From Selenomonadales bacterium (GTDB lineage: Bacteria > Bacillota > Negativicutes > Selenomonadales > Selenomonadaceae), in assembly GCA_900769615.1 (NCBI GenBank), contig CAAGHH010000018.1:1-64000 (forward strand): DNA of 64,000 bases, given 5' to 3'. Each line of letters opens with the position of its first letter. Positions within the stretch are counted from its first letter, which is position 1. The notes under the pieces are model-generated. The model had not been told where the DNA came from. It worked only from the letters and a program-made list of their open reading frames with translations, and ran no database searches. Position numbers and translations under genes: made by a program. Below are positions 8,999 through 17,444 of the stretch, in pieces.

Positions 8999-9883
8999 TC
9001 ATGTTTTTTTCAAAACTTTCCATAAACTTGGTGTTATAATTTTCTTAGACATGACCTTAAAGTTACTTGCCAGCTCCTGTCTACATTTCATAAAATCACC
9101 ATTTAGATCATTTACAATGGCTAGGTTATTCAGTAACTGTTCCTTGGTATCTACACCAAATACAACATAATCTATATTGCTATGTGTATAGCTAAAGTAA
9201 AATGCAGCCTGCTGCGGTGATATATGATATTTTTCTATTATAGCTCTAAACAGTTTTATGCTATCTGCTGCTTCCGGCAGTGGTATATTTTTCTCATCGC
9301 TCAATAACAGTCCTTGCAAAAAAGCACTTCTGGCAAATACAGTTTTGCCATTTTCTTTCGTCAAATGAAAAAATTCCGTATGATCCAATCTTTGATCAAA
9401 TACATTATATGGTATCTGGATATAGTCAATTTCTTTTAGCTTAGCCGCATAAACAGCATCCTCTGGCTCATATATAGACACACCTATATGATTAACCATA
9501 CCTGACTCTTTTACCTCTGTCATTTGCTGCATAATAGCATCATTGTACATATCTGCCGCGTTGTGTAGCAAATACCCATCTACACAGTCCATTTTTAGTT
9601 TTTGCAAAGAACTATGCACCAGCTTTTTGATATTATTTATATCTGCTGGATCCCTTATATAAAGCTTTGTTATAACCTTAACAGGATAATTACCTATCCC
9701 GAATCTTCCTAAAAGCTCCTCAGCTTCACCATATACAGACGCTGTATCTATATACTCTATACCGCTATCTATTGCAGCTTGGATTATACCAAAAGCTTCC
9801 TCATGAGTTGGCTGGCGGCCTATTTGATTGTTAATACCATATTTCTGTCCCAGCTGAACTGTTCCCAGACACAATTCTGCCAT
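8999..9883 (-). CDS. Aldo/keto reductase
   Basis: 294 residues with the AKR barrel signature: LCLGTVQLGQKYGI at the start, the catalytic Asp/Tyr pair in IEYIDTASVYGEAEELLG, Lys in VITKLY and His in GYLLHNA. NADPH-dependent AKRs of this kind occur in sugar-biosynthesis operons where they reduce a keto group. It lies 16 bases downstream of the TPP enzyme, which suggests it may reduce the carbonyl created by that enzyme; this is inference. Confidence 0.8.
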   Translation of the reverse strand: MAELCLGTVQLGQKYGINNQIGRQPTHEEAFGIIQAAIDSGIEYIDTASVYGEAEELLGRFGIGNYPVKVITKLYIRDPADINNIKKLVHSSLQKLKMDCVDGYLLHNAADMYNDAIMQQMTEVKESGMVNHIGVSIYEPEDAVYAAKLKEIDYIQIPYNVFDQRLDHTEFFHLTKENGKTVFARSAFLQGLLLSDEKNIPLPEAADSIKLFRAIIEKYHISPQQAAFYFSYTHSNIDYVVFGVDTKEQLLNNLAIVNDLNGDFMKCRQELASNFKVMSKKIITPSLWKVLKKT

Positions 9884-9899
9884 TTATTTACATCTTCTT

Positions 9900-11681
9900 T
9901 CACTCATTAGATATGGACATATTCTCTATCTGTTCCTCCTTAGAAACAAACGGATACATATCCTCCAAAGCTGCTGAAATCATTTTGCCGTTTTCGCCCA
10001 TACGGCTTTTAATTATAGGTACGATTTCTGTGTCCTTGCTAGAAAAAATTTCGATAATAGCAGGCTCATTATCTGCCAAAGCCTTCTGAACCTTTTCCTC
10101 AGTTTCGGCTACAGTCCTTATGGAATAATATGGAATATTATAAGCCTTGGCAATTAATTCAAGATTCGGGAATTCCACGCCACTGGTTTCATCACAGCCC
10201 GCTAAATTGCCATGAAAATGCCTATTTTGCATATTTCTAATCTGTGCATAGCCACTATTATTATCCACAAAAAGCTTTATTGGCAATGAATATGTCCTCA
10301 ACAAAGCCAACTCCTGTATATTGTGTTGCAGGCTTCCATCACCTTCTCCGACTAGTACACGACGCTTACCTGCCGCAGCTGCTACACCTATAACCTGTGG
10401 CAAAGTAGCTCCCATACTACCCAGACCTATTGGGCAAATTTGATCCTGATTATCATGGATTGAATAAACATTATATGGATAATCATAGGCAGATGAAGAT
10501 ATAAAGAAAATATCATCATCTGCAGCATATTTATTAATGGCATTAGTTACCAAATAGCCATCTGTTCTCTCCGCATCATGCTCCAAGCTATTGATATCAA
10601 ACTTGTATTTATCACGTACTCTGTCACAATATACATGCCATTTTTCGCTGCCAATAGTCTCCTGCTGCTTTACATACAAATTATACAAGCTGCGTATAAA
10701 TGCACCTGCATCAGAAACAACAGCCTGCTCTACTGGCATTCTTAACTTTTCTATTTCTGGTTGATGAATATTGACTATGATTTTTTTTGCCTTAGGTGCG
10801 AATCCTGGCTCATTATAGGCAGTCATATAGTACCTTAAGCCACTGCCCAGTACCAATAGCAAATCTGAATTTTGCAATACATAATTGCCTGCTCTGCTGT
10901 CAACAACACCAACACTGCCATAATAATAGCGAGCATTCTCCTTGCTAAACAGTCTCTTTACTCTTTGAGAGGAAACTGTAGGTATCTGCATAGCATTAAC
11001 CAATTTAATCAAATCATTCTTAGCATCTGCCAATACTACACCAGAACCTACCAGCAGGCAAGGTCTTTCTGCTGATTTCAACAGTTCATAAACCTGCTGT
11101 ATCTCAACCTCAGAAGCGAAAGGCTCTTGATCATTAGCAATATAGTTCTCTAATGTATCTGGATTTATATCCTGAGCCTGAACATCCAAGGGAATATCTA
11201 ACAGCACAGGTCCTTTACGTCCTGTATTCGCTAAATGCCACGCCTTTTCCAATTCGTATTTTATGTTTTTTTCATCTAGAATAGTTTTAGCATATTTGGT
11301 AATACCTTTCGCCATGGACACTATATCTATTTCCTGTCCGCCTGTCTGACGTACACCCTTTATTTTAGTTATATCAGCTCTTTTAACCTGGCCAGTTATA
11401 ACGATCATAGGTATGGAATCAATATATGCAGATGCCACACCTGTAATTGTATTTGTAGCACCTGGTCCAGTAGTAGCCAATACCAAAGCAGGCTTATTGG
11501 CAAACTGTCCATAACCATCAGCTGCAAATGCTGAAGCCTGTTCATGCAAGTTGTAATATTTATTTATATCTGACTTGGCAATGGAATCAAGTAAATGCAT
11601 AATTCCACCACCTGCCAGCAAAAACGCATCTTCAATACCTTTTTTATACAAAAAATCAATAACATAATCTGATAATTTCAT
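9900..11681 (-). CDS. Thiamine-diphosphate-dependent enzyme (acetolactate synthase/YerE-like)
   Basis: 593 residues from ATG 11681, which has GAGGGG eight bases upstream and shares a base with the previous stop (TAATG). Domains in order: PYR domain with the catalytic Glu in YNLHEQASAFAADGYG, a central FAD/DHS-like domain, and the PP domain with the ThDP motif GEGDGSLQHNIQEL...VDNNSGY. It resembles acetolactate synthase large subunits, but its position between a nucleotide-sugar dehydratase and an aldo/keto reductase favours a sugar-modifying role, such as adding a two-carbon branch (YerE in yersiniose synthesis). No regulatory small subunit is nearby. Confidence 0.75.
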   Translation of the reverse strand: MKLSDYVIDFLYKKGIEDAFLLAGGGIMHLLDSIAKSDINKYYNLHEQASAFAADGYGQFANKPALVLATTGPGATNTITGVASAYIDSIPMIVITGQVKRADITKIKGVRQTGGQEIDIVSMAKGITKYAKTILDEKNIKYELEKAWHLANTGRKGPVLLDIPLDVQAQDINPDTLENYIANDQEPFASEVEIQQVYELLKSAERPCLLVGSGVVLADAKNDLIKLVNAMQIPTVSSQRVKRLFSKENARYYYGSVGVVDSRAGNYVLQNSDLLLVLGSGLRYYMTAYNEPGFAPKAKKIIVNIHQPEIEKLRMPVEQAVVSDAGAFIRSLYNLYVKQQETIGSEKWHVYCDRVRDKYKFDINSLEHDAERTDGYLVTNAINKYAADDDIFFISSSAYDYPYNVYSIHDNQDQICPIGLGSMGATLPQVIGVAAAAGKRRVLVGEGDGSLQHNIQELALLRTYSLPIKLFVDNNSGYAQIRNMQNRHFHGNLAGCDETSGVEFPNLELIAKAYNIPYYSIRTVAETEEKVQKALADNEPAIIEIFSSKDTEIVPIIKSRMGENGKMISAALEDMYPFVSKEEQIENMSISNE

Positions 11682-12688
11682 TATTTTCCCCTCTGCATAC
11701 AATGCACCAAATTTCTTAAATCAGCCACAGATAACCATTCCGTATTTTTCCCTGAATCATATTCAAACCCATCCGGAACCCTTTTGCCGGTAATAACTCT
11801 TATATTATTTACCTCTGAATTCCACCAGTAATCATGCGGATAAATAATATAATGCTTATCGTATTCATAAGTATGTTGCGAATCCGTTTTGGTTATCATG
11901 CATTCATCAAGCTTTTCACCATCACGAATGCCAACTTCTTTAAGCTTTATATCATCACCACCAATTGCCTTGGCTAAATCGGTAATTCTAAATGAAGGAA
12001 TTTTGGATATATACGTTTCACCACCGAGGCTTTCTTCAAAAGCTTTTATTACCAGCTGCACCCCTTCAGCAAGACTTATCCAAAAACGAGTCATGCGAAA
12101 GTCAGTTATTGGCAGTTCTTTAGCACCATTTTCCAGTTGACTGCGGAAAAATGGAATAACCGAGCCACGACTGCCAGCTACATTGCCATAGCGCACTACG
12201 GAAAAAGAAGTCTCTCTGCCACGAGCATAGGCATTAGCCGCTATAAATAGCTTATCCGATGCCATTTTCGTTGCTCCATATAGATTAACCGGATTAACTG
12301 CCTTGTCGGTAGATAATGCCACAACTTTTTTCACGCCACAATCAATAGCAGCATCAATAACATTCTGCGCACCGTTAATATTGGTCTTGACTGCTTCACT
12401 AGGATTATATTCACAAGCTGGTACCTGTTTTAAAGCAGCTGCATGAATCACATAATCTATCTCGTGAAAAGCTCGATGTAGTCTTTGTGCATCGCGCACA
12501 TCGCCAATATAAAATCTTAATTTATTAGCATATTCTTTAAACCTTTCTGCCATCTGCCATTGCTTGAATTCATCACGTGAATATATTACTATCTTACGAA
12601 CATCATAATTATCCAGCAAATACTTAGTCATCTTATTGCCAAATGATCCTGTACCACCGGTTATAAGTATTGCTTTATTTGTAAACAT
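11681..12688 (-). CDS. UDP-GlcNAc 4,6-dehydratase (PseB/CapD-like SDR)
   Basis: The likely start is ATG 12688 (MFTNKAILITGGTGSFG, the usual PseB start), 335 residues; an upstream in-frame ATG at 12709 lacks a clear ribosome-binding site. It has the Gly-rich loop GGTGSFGNKM, AALKQVPACEYNPSEAVKTN and STDKAVNPVNLYGATK, all characteristic of PseB/CapD/FlaA1 dehydratases with the modified active-site triad. It would convert UDP-GlcNAc to a 4-keto-6-deoxy sugar, the entry step for pseudaminic-type and related sugars. It is the first biosynthetic gene of the island. Confidence 0.85.
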   Translation of the reverse strand: MFTNKAILITGGTGSFGNKMTKYLLDNYDVRKIVIYSRDEFKQWQMAERFKEYANKLRFYIGDVRDAQRLHRAFHEIDYVIHAAALKQVPACEYNPSEAVKTNINGAQNVIDAAIDCGVKKVVALSTDKAVNPVNLYGATKMASDKLFIAANAYARGRETSFSVVRYGNVAGSRGSVIPFFRSQLENGAKELPITDFRMTRFWISLAEGVQLVIKAFEESLGGETYISKIPSFRITDLAKAIGGDDIKLKEVGIRDGEKLDECMITKTDSQHTYEYDKHYIIYPHDYWWNSEVNNIRVITGKRVPDGFEYDSGKNTEWLSVADLRNLVHCMQRGK

Positions 12689-12723
12689 ACTACCACTGCC
12701 TTTTTTCATTCATTTGCTGTACT

Positions 12724-14574
12724 TTACAGCTTTCTTAAACACAACCAAAATACATCTATATTACTATTTTCATACCAAACATTATCTAATTTGATGTTCA
12801 TAGCATTAATTCCATTTACAACTCTATCCACTATTTCTTTATTATCATTTACAACATTAAATATTTTGTATTCTATACCAGCAAATGATTCTTTCACTTT
12901 TACTAATAACTTGCTTATATCAATGCTATTATAATTTTCAACTATTTCAAATTCTGCATTCCTGCCACTACCAGCAACAAAATTCATTATGCTATCTGCT
13001 GAATTAACATTTTTCACTGGCATTATCAAAACACCATCATCAGCTAGATGTTCATACATAGATTTAACTTTATCCAAAAAGTTTACATTAGCCAATTCAT
13101 TAAGATAGCAGCTCATGGTAATGATATTATATTTATTTTGATCTTTTTCTAGTATACTTAGTATATCTTCACCATTCACTACCTCATTAAAGTAAGCTTT
13201 AGCATCATCTTGGTATTTTTTTTCAGTAACTATCGCCTTTAATTTACCTATTTTAAAACCATTTTTTTTATATTGGTTTTTTAAAGTGAGAAAATCATGG
13301 CCAAATAATGGATTTATCCATAAAACATTATCATTTTGTGATTTATCAGCCCATTCAAATACTGCTGAAGCTCCTGATATAATCCCCCGCGATCTCCATG
13401 CATCAACGCTCCATTTATTAAAATATACTCGGCGCATATTAGTAAAAGCAGCATTATTAGAAATAATATTGCTATCGCCTAAGGTTACACTGCCAAAATG
13501 ATGCATAAATGTGTCTTTCGCCAATATCTGTTTCCAGCCAGTTCGGCGATAAACCGTCGATATATCATCATCTACAAATTGTGCCTGTCTGTAGCAAGGA
13601 TCTATCAACGCTGCCTCAATCCATTCATGACGATACACTGCCATAAATGGCATCAATACCGGTCGTTCTTCCCACAACGAAGGATTACTCTTATTATATT
13701 GAACAGCAAATTTTTCCATTTTGTCTAAATCAGCAAATTTATTTTGATAATCAACCGGTATCCCTTGATTACACGATACTGCATAATTTTGACAAGTAGG
13801 AACTACTGCTACGATATCATCAGCTGATTCAATACATTTGATTAAATTATCAAGCCAATGAGGTGTAGCTACAACATCATTTGAAAAACCTACAATATAT
13901 TTTCCTTCAAACATGCTAGGAAAAGTCGTTGTTCCCAAGGCATTGTATTTAAAATTTATTTTCTTGGTATTCGGCAAAGATTCAAAATACTGCTCGGTTT
14001 CATCACTTGATCCATTATTCCAAGTTATTAATTCTATATCGTCCTTAGAAAAATCTGTATACTTATATATACTTTCAATAGCCGCTTTCGTATATTCAAC
14101 TTTATTATAACCTGTTACAATTATTGAAGCTTTATACTTATACTGTTTGTTTTTATTTTTCTTTACTTGTTCATGCATTTGCAAAGCCCGATTTAGGTAT
14201 ATCGCAGCATTATTTTTGTTTGTATCATTATCAATAATTTTGTATTGGTTATTTATGATGTTTTTTAAATTCCATGCCAGGTTCATTATTTCCCAACTAT
14301 AAATACGTAATCTTTTGTTAGGGCTTTCTTTAAAATTGCTAATCGAATTACGCATATTCTTGCAACATATAACTGCCAATGGAGCCAAATGTGCATCAGA
14401 TTTTGCCAAGGTATTTTCTATACTAAGTAATAAAACTGTCAAATCATCTAATAAGGAAATAACTTCTGCTATTTTGTTATTTTGGCATAATTCATAACCA
14501 TAATTAACGGCCTCATCTACGATATCTATATTGCGATATAATTTATTTACATCAATATTAATATTTTTTTTCAT
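12724..14574 (-). CDS. GT2 glycosyltransferase with N-terminal helical and C-terminal Rossmann-like domains
   Basis: 616 residues in three parts. Residues 1-140 are helical and Asn-rich. Residues about 145-400 are a GT-A family 2 domain: YKASIIVTGYNKVEYTKAAIES, LITWNNGSSDETEQYF, GFSNDVVATPHWLDNLIK and FVDDDISTVYRR. Residues about 400-616 contain a methyltransferase-like fold (YNIITMSCYLNELA, LADDGVLIMPV) without a clear SAM-binding glycine motif. AGGGA precedes the ATG. Its position, close to fliC and next to the sugar genes, suggests transfer of the sugar onto flagellin or another surface acceptor. Confidence 0.7.
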   Translation of the reverse strand: MKKNINIDVNKLYRNIDIVDEAVNYGYELCQNNKIAEVISLLDDLTVLLLSIENTLAKSDAHLAPLAVICCKNMRNSISNFKESPNKRLRIYSWEIMNLAWNLKNIINNQYKIIDNDTNKNNAAIYLNRALQMHEQVKKNKNKQYKYKASIIVTGYNKVEYTKAAIESIYKYTDFSKDDIELITWNNGSSDETEQYFESLPNTKKINFKYNALGTTTFPSMFEGKYIVGFSNDVVATPHWLDNLIKCIESADDIVAVVPTCQNYAVSCNQGIPVDYQNKFADLDKMEKFAVQYNKSNPSLWEERPVLMPFMAVYRHEWIEAALIDPCYRQAQFVDDDISTVYRRTGWKQILAKDTFMHHFGSVTLGDSNIISNNAAFTNMRRVYFNKWSVDAWRSRGIISGASAVFEWADKSQNDNVLWINPLFGHDFLTLKNQYKKNGFKIGKLKAIVTEKKYQDDAKAYFNEVVNGEDILSILEKDQNKYNIITMSCYLNELANVNFLDKVKSMYEHLADDGVLIMPVKNVNSADSIMNFVAGSGRNAEFEIVENYNSIDISKLLVKVKESFAGIEYKIFNVVNDNKEIVDRVVNGINAMNIKLDNVWYENSNIDVFWLCLRKL

Positions 14575-14586
14575 ATCGTGTCCCTT

Positions 14587-14814
14587 TTAACGCTTTAACC
14601 TTACTGGATTTGTTAAAAAATCAGCATAAGTTTTTTTTCAGTCCATCATCTAAACTAGTTTTATATTTCCATCCCAAAGCAAGCGATTTCTTTCCGTACA
14701 TATTGTACTATGACGACGAATCATGCCATGAACCTCATAGCCTTTTTCAATCAGCAAATCTGCTAAATACGATCCATCCTGCCCTGTAATGCCTGTAATT
14801 AATGCCTTTTTCAT
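14587..14814 (-). pseudogene. gmd-fcl deletion fusion remnant (GDP-fucose biosynthesis)
   Basis: From ATG 14814 the first 35-40 codons read MKKALITGITGQDGSYLADL...GYEVHGMIRRHSTI, the start of GDP-mannose 4,6-dehydratase (Gmd). The next bases, in a shifted frame, read YGKKSLALGWKYKTSLDDGLKK and then, after one extra base in an A-run, TYADFLTNPVRLKR and a stop at 14587. That second part is the C-terminal end of a GDP-L-fucose synthase (Fcl)-type epimerase. About 2 kb of coding sequence is therefore missing between the two ends. No function can remain. Confidence 0.7.
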
Positions 14815-14827
14815 AATACTATATCCA

Positions 14828-15108
14828 CTACCTATTTTTATTCCAATTATTTATATCAATCTTATATAAGCAATCACATAATAAACCAGCTAATAAACTA
14901 AAGCTGCTCCTATCCGAAATACTATTATTTCACAATGACATTAAATACATATCCATATATGCATTTTCATTATCTGTTCAACATTATTGCCCCAGAAAGC
15001 TGAATCATCAATTATACAATTATCAGCTGAATTTTTCTCAATGTATCTTGCAAAAATATATTGAAATAATTGATTACCTAATCCACCATTAAGCATTATA
15101 ATTTGCAT
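14828..15108 (-). pseudogene. Alpha-1,2-fucosyltransferase (GT11) remnant with internal deletion
   Basis: From ATG 15108 the reading MQIIMLNGGLGNQLFQY continues to DDSAFWGNNVE; GLGNQLFQY is the hallmark of GT11 fucosyltransferases. In the next frame follow DNENAYMDMYLMSL and, after a stop, NNSISDRSSFS, matching the C-terminal MYLMSLCKxNIIxNSSFSWWGA block of the same family. Most of the middle (about 200 codons) is deleted. It lies beside the gmd-fcl fusion, so the whole fucosylation module has decayed together. Confidence 0.7.
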
Positions 15109-15138
15109 TTACTATCACCACATTCGTTTTAATAAATT

Positions 15139-15987
15139 TTAAAATTTTGCTATCATATCTAACAAAATAAAATCTGCTATTGTCATTTCGGTTGCAAACT
15201 TTTTTGCTTTAGCTATATTGCCTAATCTCAGCTGCGTCATTATCATATTTCGCAAAGTTGCATCATTTTTCGTGTCTATACGCAAAGCTTCTGCCAAAAG
15301 CAATTCTGCACTAGCAAAGTCTTTATCTAAATAAAAACTGGCTGCAAATGAATTAAGGAGTTTTACTTTATCTGTCAGCGCTAACTGTTGCTGCATTATT
15401 TCCTGACATTTAGCTTTTGCTATGTCCAAAGCAATTATTTTATTATCTGCTTCTTTTACTAACGGAGATGCTGCAGCTTCTTCTGTCGTATCAATCGTAG
15501 CATCGTCATTAATCATAGTAAGCAAATACGGATATATGGTTTTATCAACCCCATCATCGTCAATATACATGCTAACCAAATCTTCTAAATCATGCTGCTG
15601 TTCGTCATTCAAATTATTGCTATAATACTGCATAACAAAATTACAGACAGCTAAACCATCATTTACTCTATCCTCTAAAAAGCACAATCTTGCCAAGAGT
15701 ATTCGCACATTTATATTTTGCGGATCATAAGTAAGCGTATTATTAACCCAATCTGACGCCCGTTTATAATCACCAAGCATAAAGTAACTAAAAGCTCCTG
15801 CGTACATAGTATCAGCATCATAGCATTTAGCCTGAATCATTTTTGCTAATTCTTCTATTACTTCAACATATTTTTCCTTAGCTAACAGCTCCGTTATTTC
15901 AGCTTTCATTATTTTAGTCTCCTGACGAATTTCATTATTTTTCTGTGACTGCTGCGAGCGTTTTATTTTTCGGCTGCGTTTTCCCAT
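15139..15987 (-). CDS. TPR-repeat protein with basic N-terminus
   Basis: 282 residues. The first 20 are strongly basic (GKRSRKIKRSQQSQKNN), followed by tetratricopeptide-like helices: YAGAFSYFMLGDYKRASDWV, ILLARLCFLEDRVNDGL, and FYLDKDFASAELLLAEALRI. No catalytic domain is seen. Its ATG shares a base with the stop of the glycosyltransferase upstream (TAATG), so it is translated with it. It may be an accessory or scaffold for the two GT2-TPR enzymes, perhaps holding them on flagellin or its chaperones; this is inference. Confidence 0.6.
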   Translation of the reverse strand: MGKRSRKIKRSQQSQKNNEIRQETKIMKAEITELLAKEKYVEVIEELAKMIQAKCYDADTMYAGAFSYFMLGDYKRASDWVNNTLTYDPQNINVRILLARLCFLEDRVNDGLAVCNFVMQYYSNNLNDEQQHDLEDLVSMYIDDDGVDKTIYPYLLTMINDDATIDTTEEAAASPLVKEADNKIIALDIAKAKCQEIMQQQLALTDKVKLLNSFAASFYLDKDFASAELLLAEALRIDTKNDATLRNMIMTQLRLGNIAKAKKFATEMTIADFILLDMIAKF

Positions 15988-17444
15988 TATTTATCCTCCG
16001 TATCTTTTAGCAAAGCAAATACTTCCTGCTTCATTTGCTCAAATCTTTCCTTGCCCTGATGAAATTCCTTTTCGGCAAATATGTCAACCAAATCATTTAA
16101 CCCTATAAGCTGTTCACCGGCTTTGTTTAGTGCGCCATCATAACGTGCAGCTGCTAAAAAGCGCTGTACTGAACTTAACCGATTTAATTCATCGTATTTT
16201 TTTGCATAATAAAGTGCCAGCTGATATTCCTTTAGTTCTCTTAATTCACATAAAAGCGATATTCTTTCAGCTTGGTTTTTATACAATTTATTTAACAACT
16301 CAATAATCGCCACATTGTCATAGTTCAGCTTCTGACAATATTTTATAAGTAACGCAAGTGCTGTGACGTTAAACGGACTCAACCTTAAAGCTTTTATTAT
16401 ATACTGCTGAGCTTGAATGTAGTTTAATTTTTTGCCAGCTATCTCACCAAGACGAATATACGCCAAAGTCAGGTACTGTTCTGCTTCATTTTCCAAACTC
16501 TCTAAAGTTAATTCCTTATTATCATTTAATTGCAAGCCTTTTTTTAATGATACTTCTGCTAAAATATATTTATGATAACGATATTCCAGCAAACCTTTTA
16601 TTAGATATAGTTCAGCCTTATCCGGCAGATACGCTATCGCCTCTGCTAACAAGGCTTCTATATCAGCTTCATCACGCTCAGCCAATTGATATAGTGATAC
16701 CAGCGTCATATAGACATGTAAATTATGCCCAACACTTATGTCATTAGCATTAATAGCTATAGCCTGCTTGCCATGTTCAATAGCTTTTTCATATTTTTTC
16801 AAGCCATAATAACAATCCATCAGATAGCGTTGCTGCATTGTTGTTATCCTGCCATCATTCGCTGCAATATTTCTCAACAGCATATCCAAATTTCGTTGCA
16901 ATTTTTGGGCAATAACTTCTGACGAATATCCAGTATGATTTATTTCAACTTGCTTGGTAAGCTCTATTTTATAGCCGTGTGGAATATCTAGGGCTTCATG
17001 TAATTTACCAACATATTTTATGCCTTTATTATTTTTAAATATTCGTATTTGCGTCACATAGCTTCGTACCCGATGCGGAGCTTCCTTTTCAATATTTATC
17101 AGCCGGCAGCAAAAGCCAACGACCTTGGGAAAAACGTTAAATTTTTGCAAAAGTGGTCTGACATTAGCTATCGTTTCTGGCGTAAATACCTCATCAGCAT
17201 CCATAAAAATGATCCATTTACCTTTAGCCTTGTCTAAAGCATAATTTTTAGCAGCTGCAAAATCATTTATCCAAGGAAAATCATAGACTTTTGCTCCAGC
17301 ATTTTTAGCAATAGCAATCGTATCATCGGTCGAACCAGTATCAACTATGATGATTTCATCAGCTACCTGCTGCATACAATTTAGCCATGCCGGCAAATTA
17401 GCAGCTTCATTTTTGACGATTACACAAGCCGATATTTGAATCAT
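15987..17444 (-). CDS. GT2 glycosyltransferase with C-terminal TPR array
   Basis: 485 residues. The N-terminal GT2 domain has the typical opening MIQISACVIVKNEAANLPAWL, then IIVDTGSTDDTIAIAKNAGA and FMDADEVFTPE (the DxD metal-binding motif), and HTGYSSEVIAQKLQRNLDML. The remaining 270 residues are helical TPR-like repeats. This SunS/WcaA-like layout is common in cytoplasmic protein glycosyltransferases of Firmicutes. It overlaps the next upstream GT2 gene by 4 bases (ATGA), and the two are paralogues. Confidence 0.75.
   Translation of the reverse strand: MIQISACVIVKNEAANLPAWLNCMQQVADEIIIVDTGSTDDTIAIAKNAGAKVYDFPWINDFAAAKNYALDKAKGKWIIFMDADEVFTPETIANVRPLLQKFNVFPKVVGFCCRLINIEKEAPHRVRSYVTQIRIFKNNKGIKYVGKLHEALDIPHGYKIELTKQVEINHTGYSSEVIAQKLQRNLDMLLRNIAANDGRITTMQQRYLMDCYYGLKKYEKAIEHGKQAIAINANDISVGHNLHVYMTLVSLYQLAERDEADIEALLAEAIAYLPDKAELYLIKGLLEYRYHKYILAEVSLKKGLQLNDNKELTLESLENEAEQYLTLAYIRLGEIAGKKLNYIQAQQYIIKALRLSPFNVTALALLIKYCQKLNYDNVAIIELLNKLYKNQAERISLLCELRELKEYQLALYYAKKYDELNRLSSVQRFLAAARYDGALNKAGEQLIGLNDLVDIFAEKEFHQGKERFEQMKQEVFALLKDTEDK

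Noticed and set aside
9900..11681. Acetolactate synthase for branched-chain amino acid synthesis
   Set aside because: No small subunit or ilv genes are nearby and it is embedded between nucleotide-sugar genes; a sugar role is preferred.
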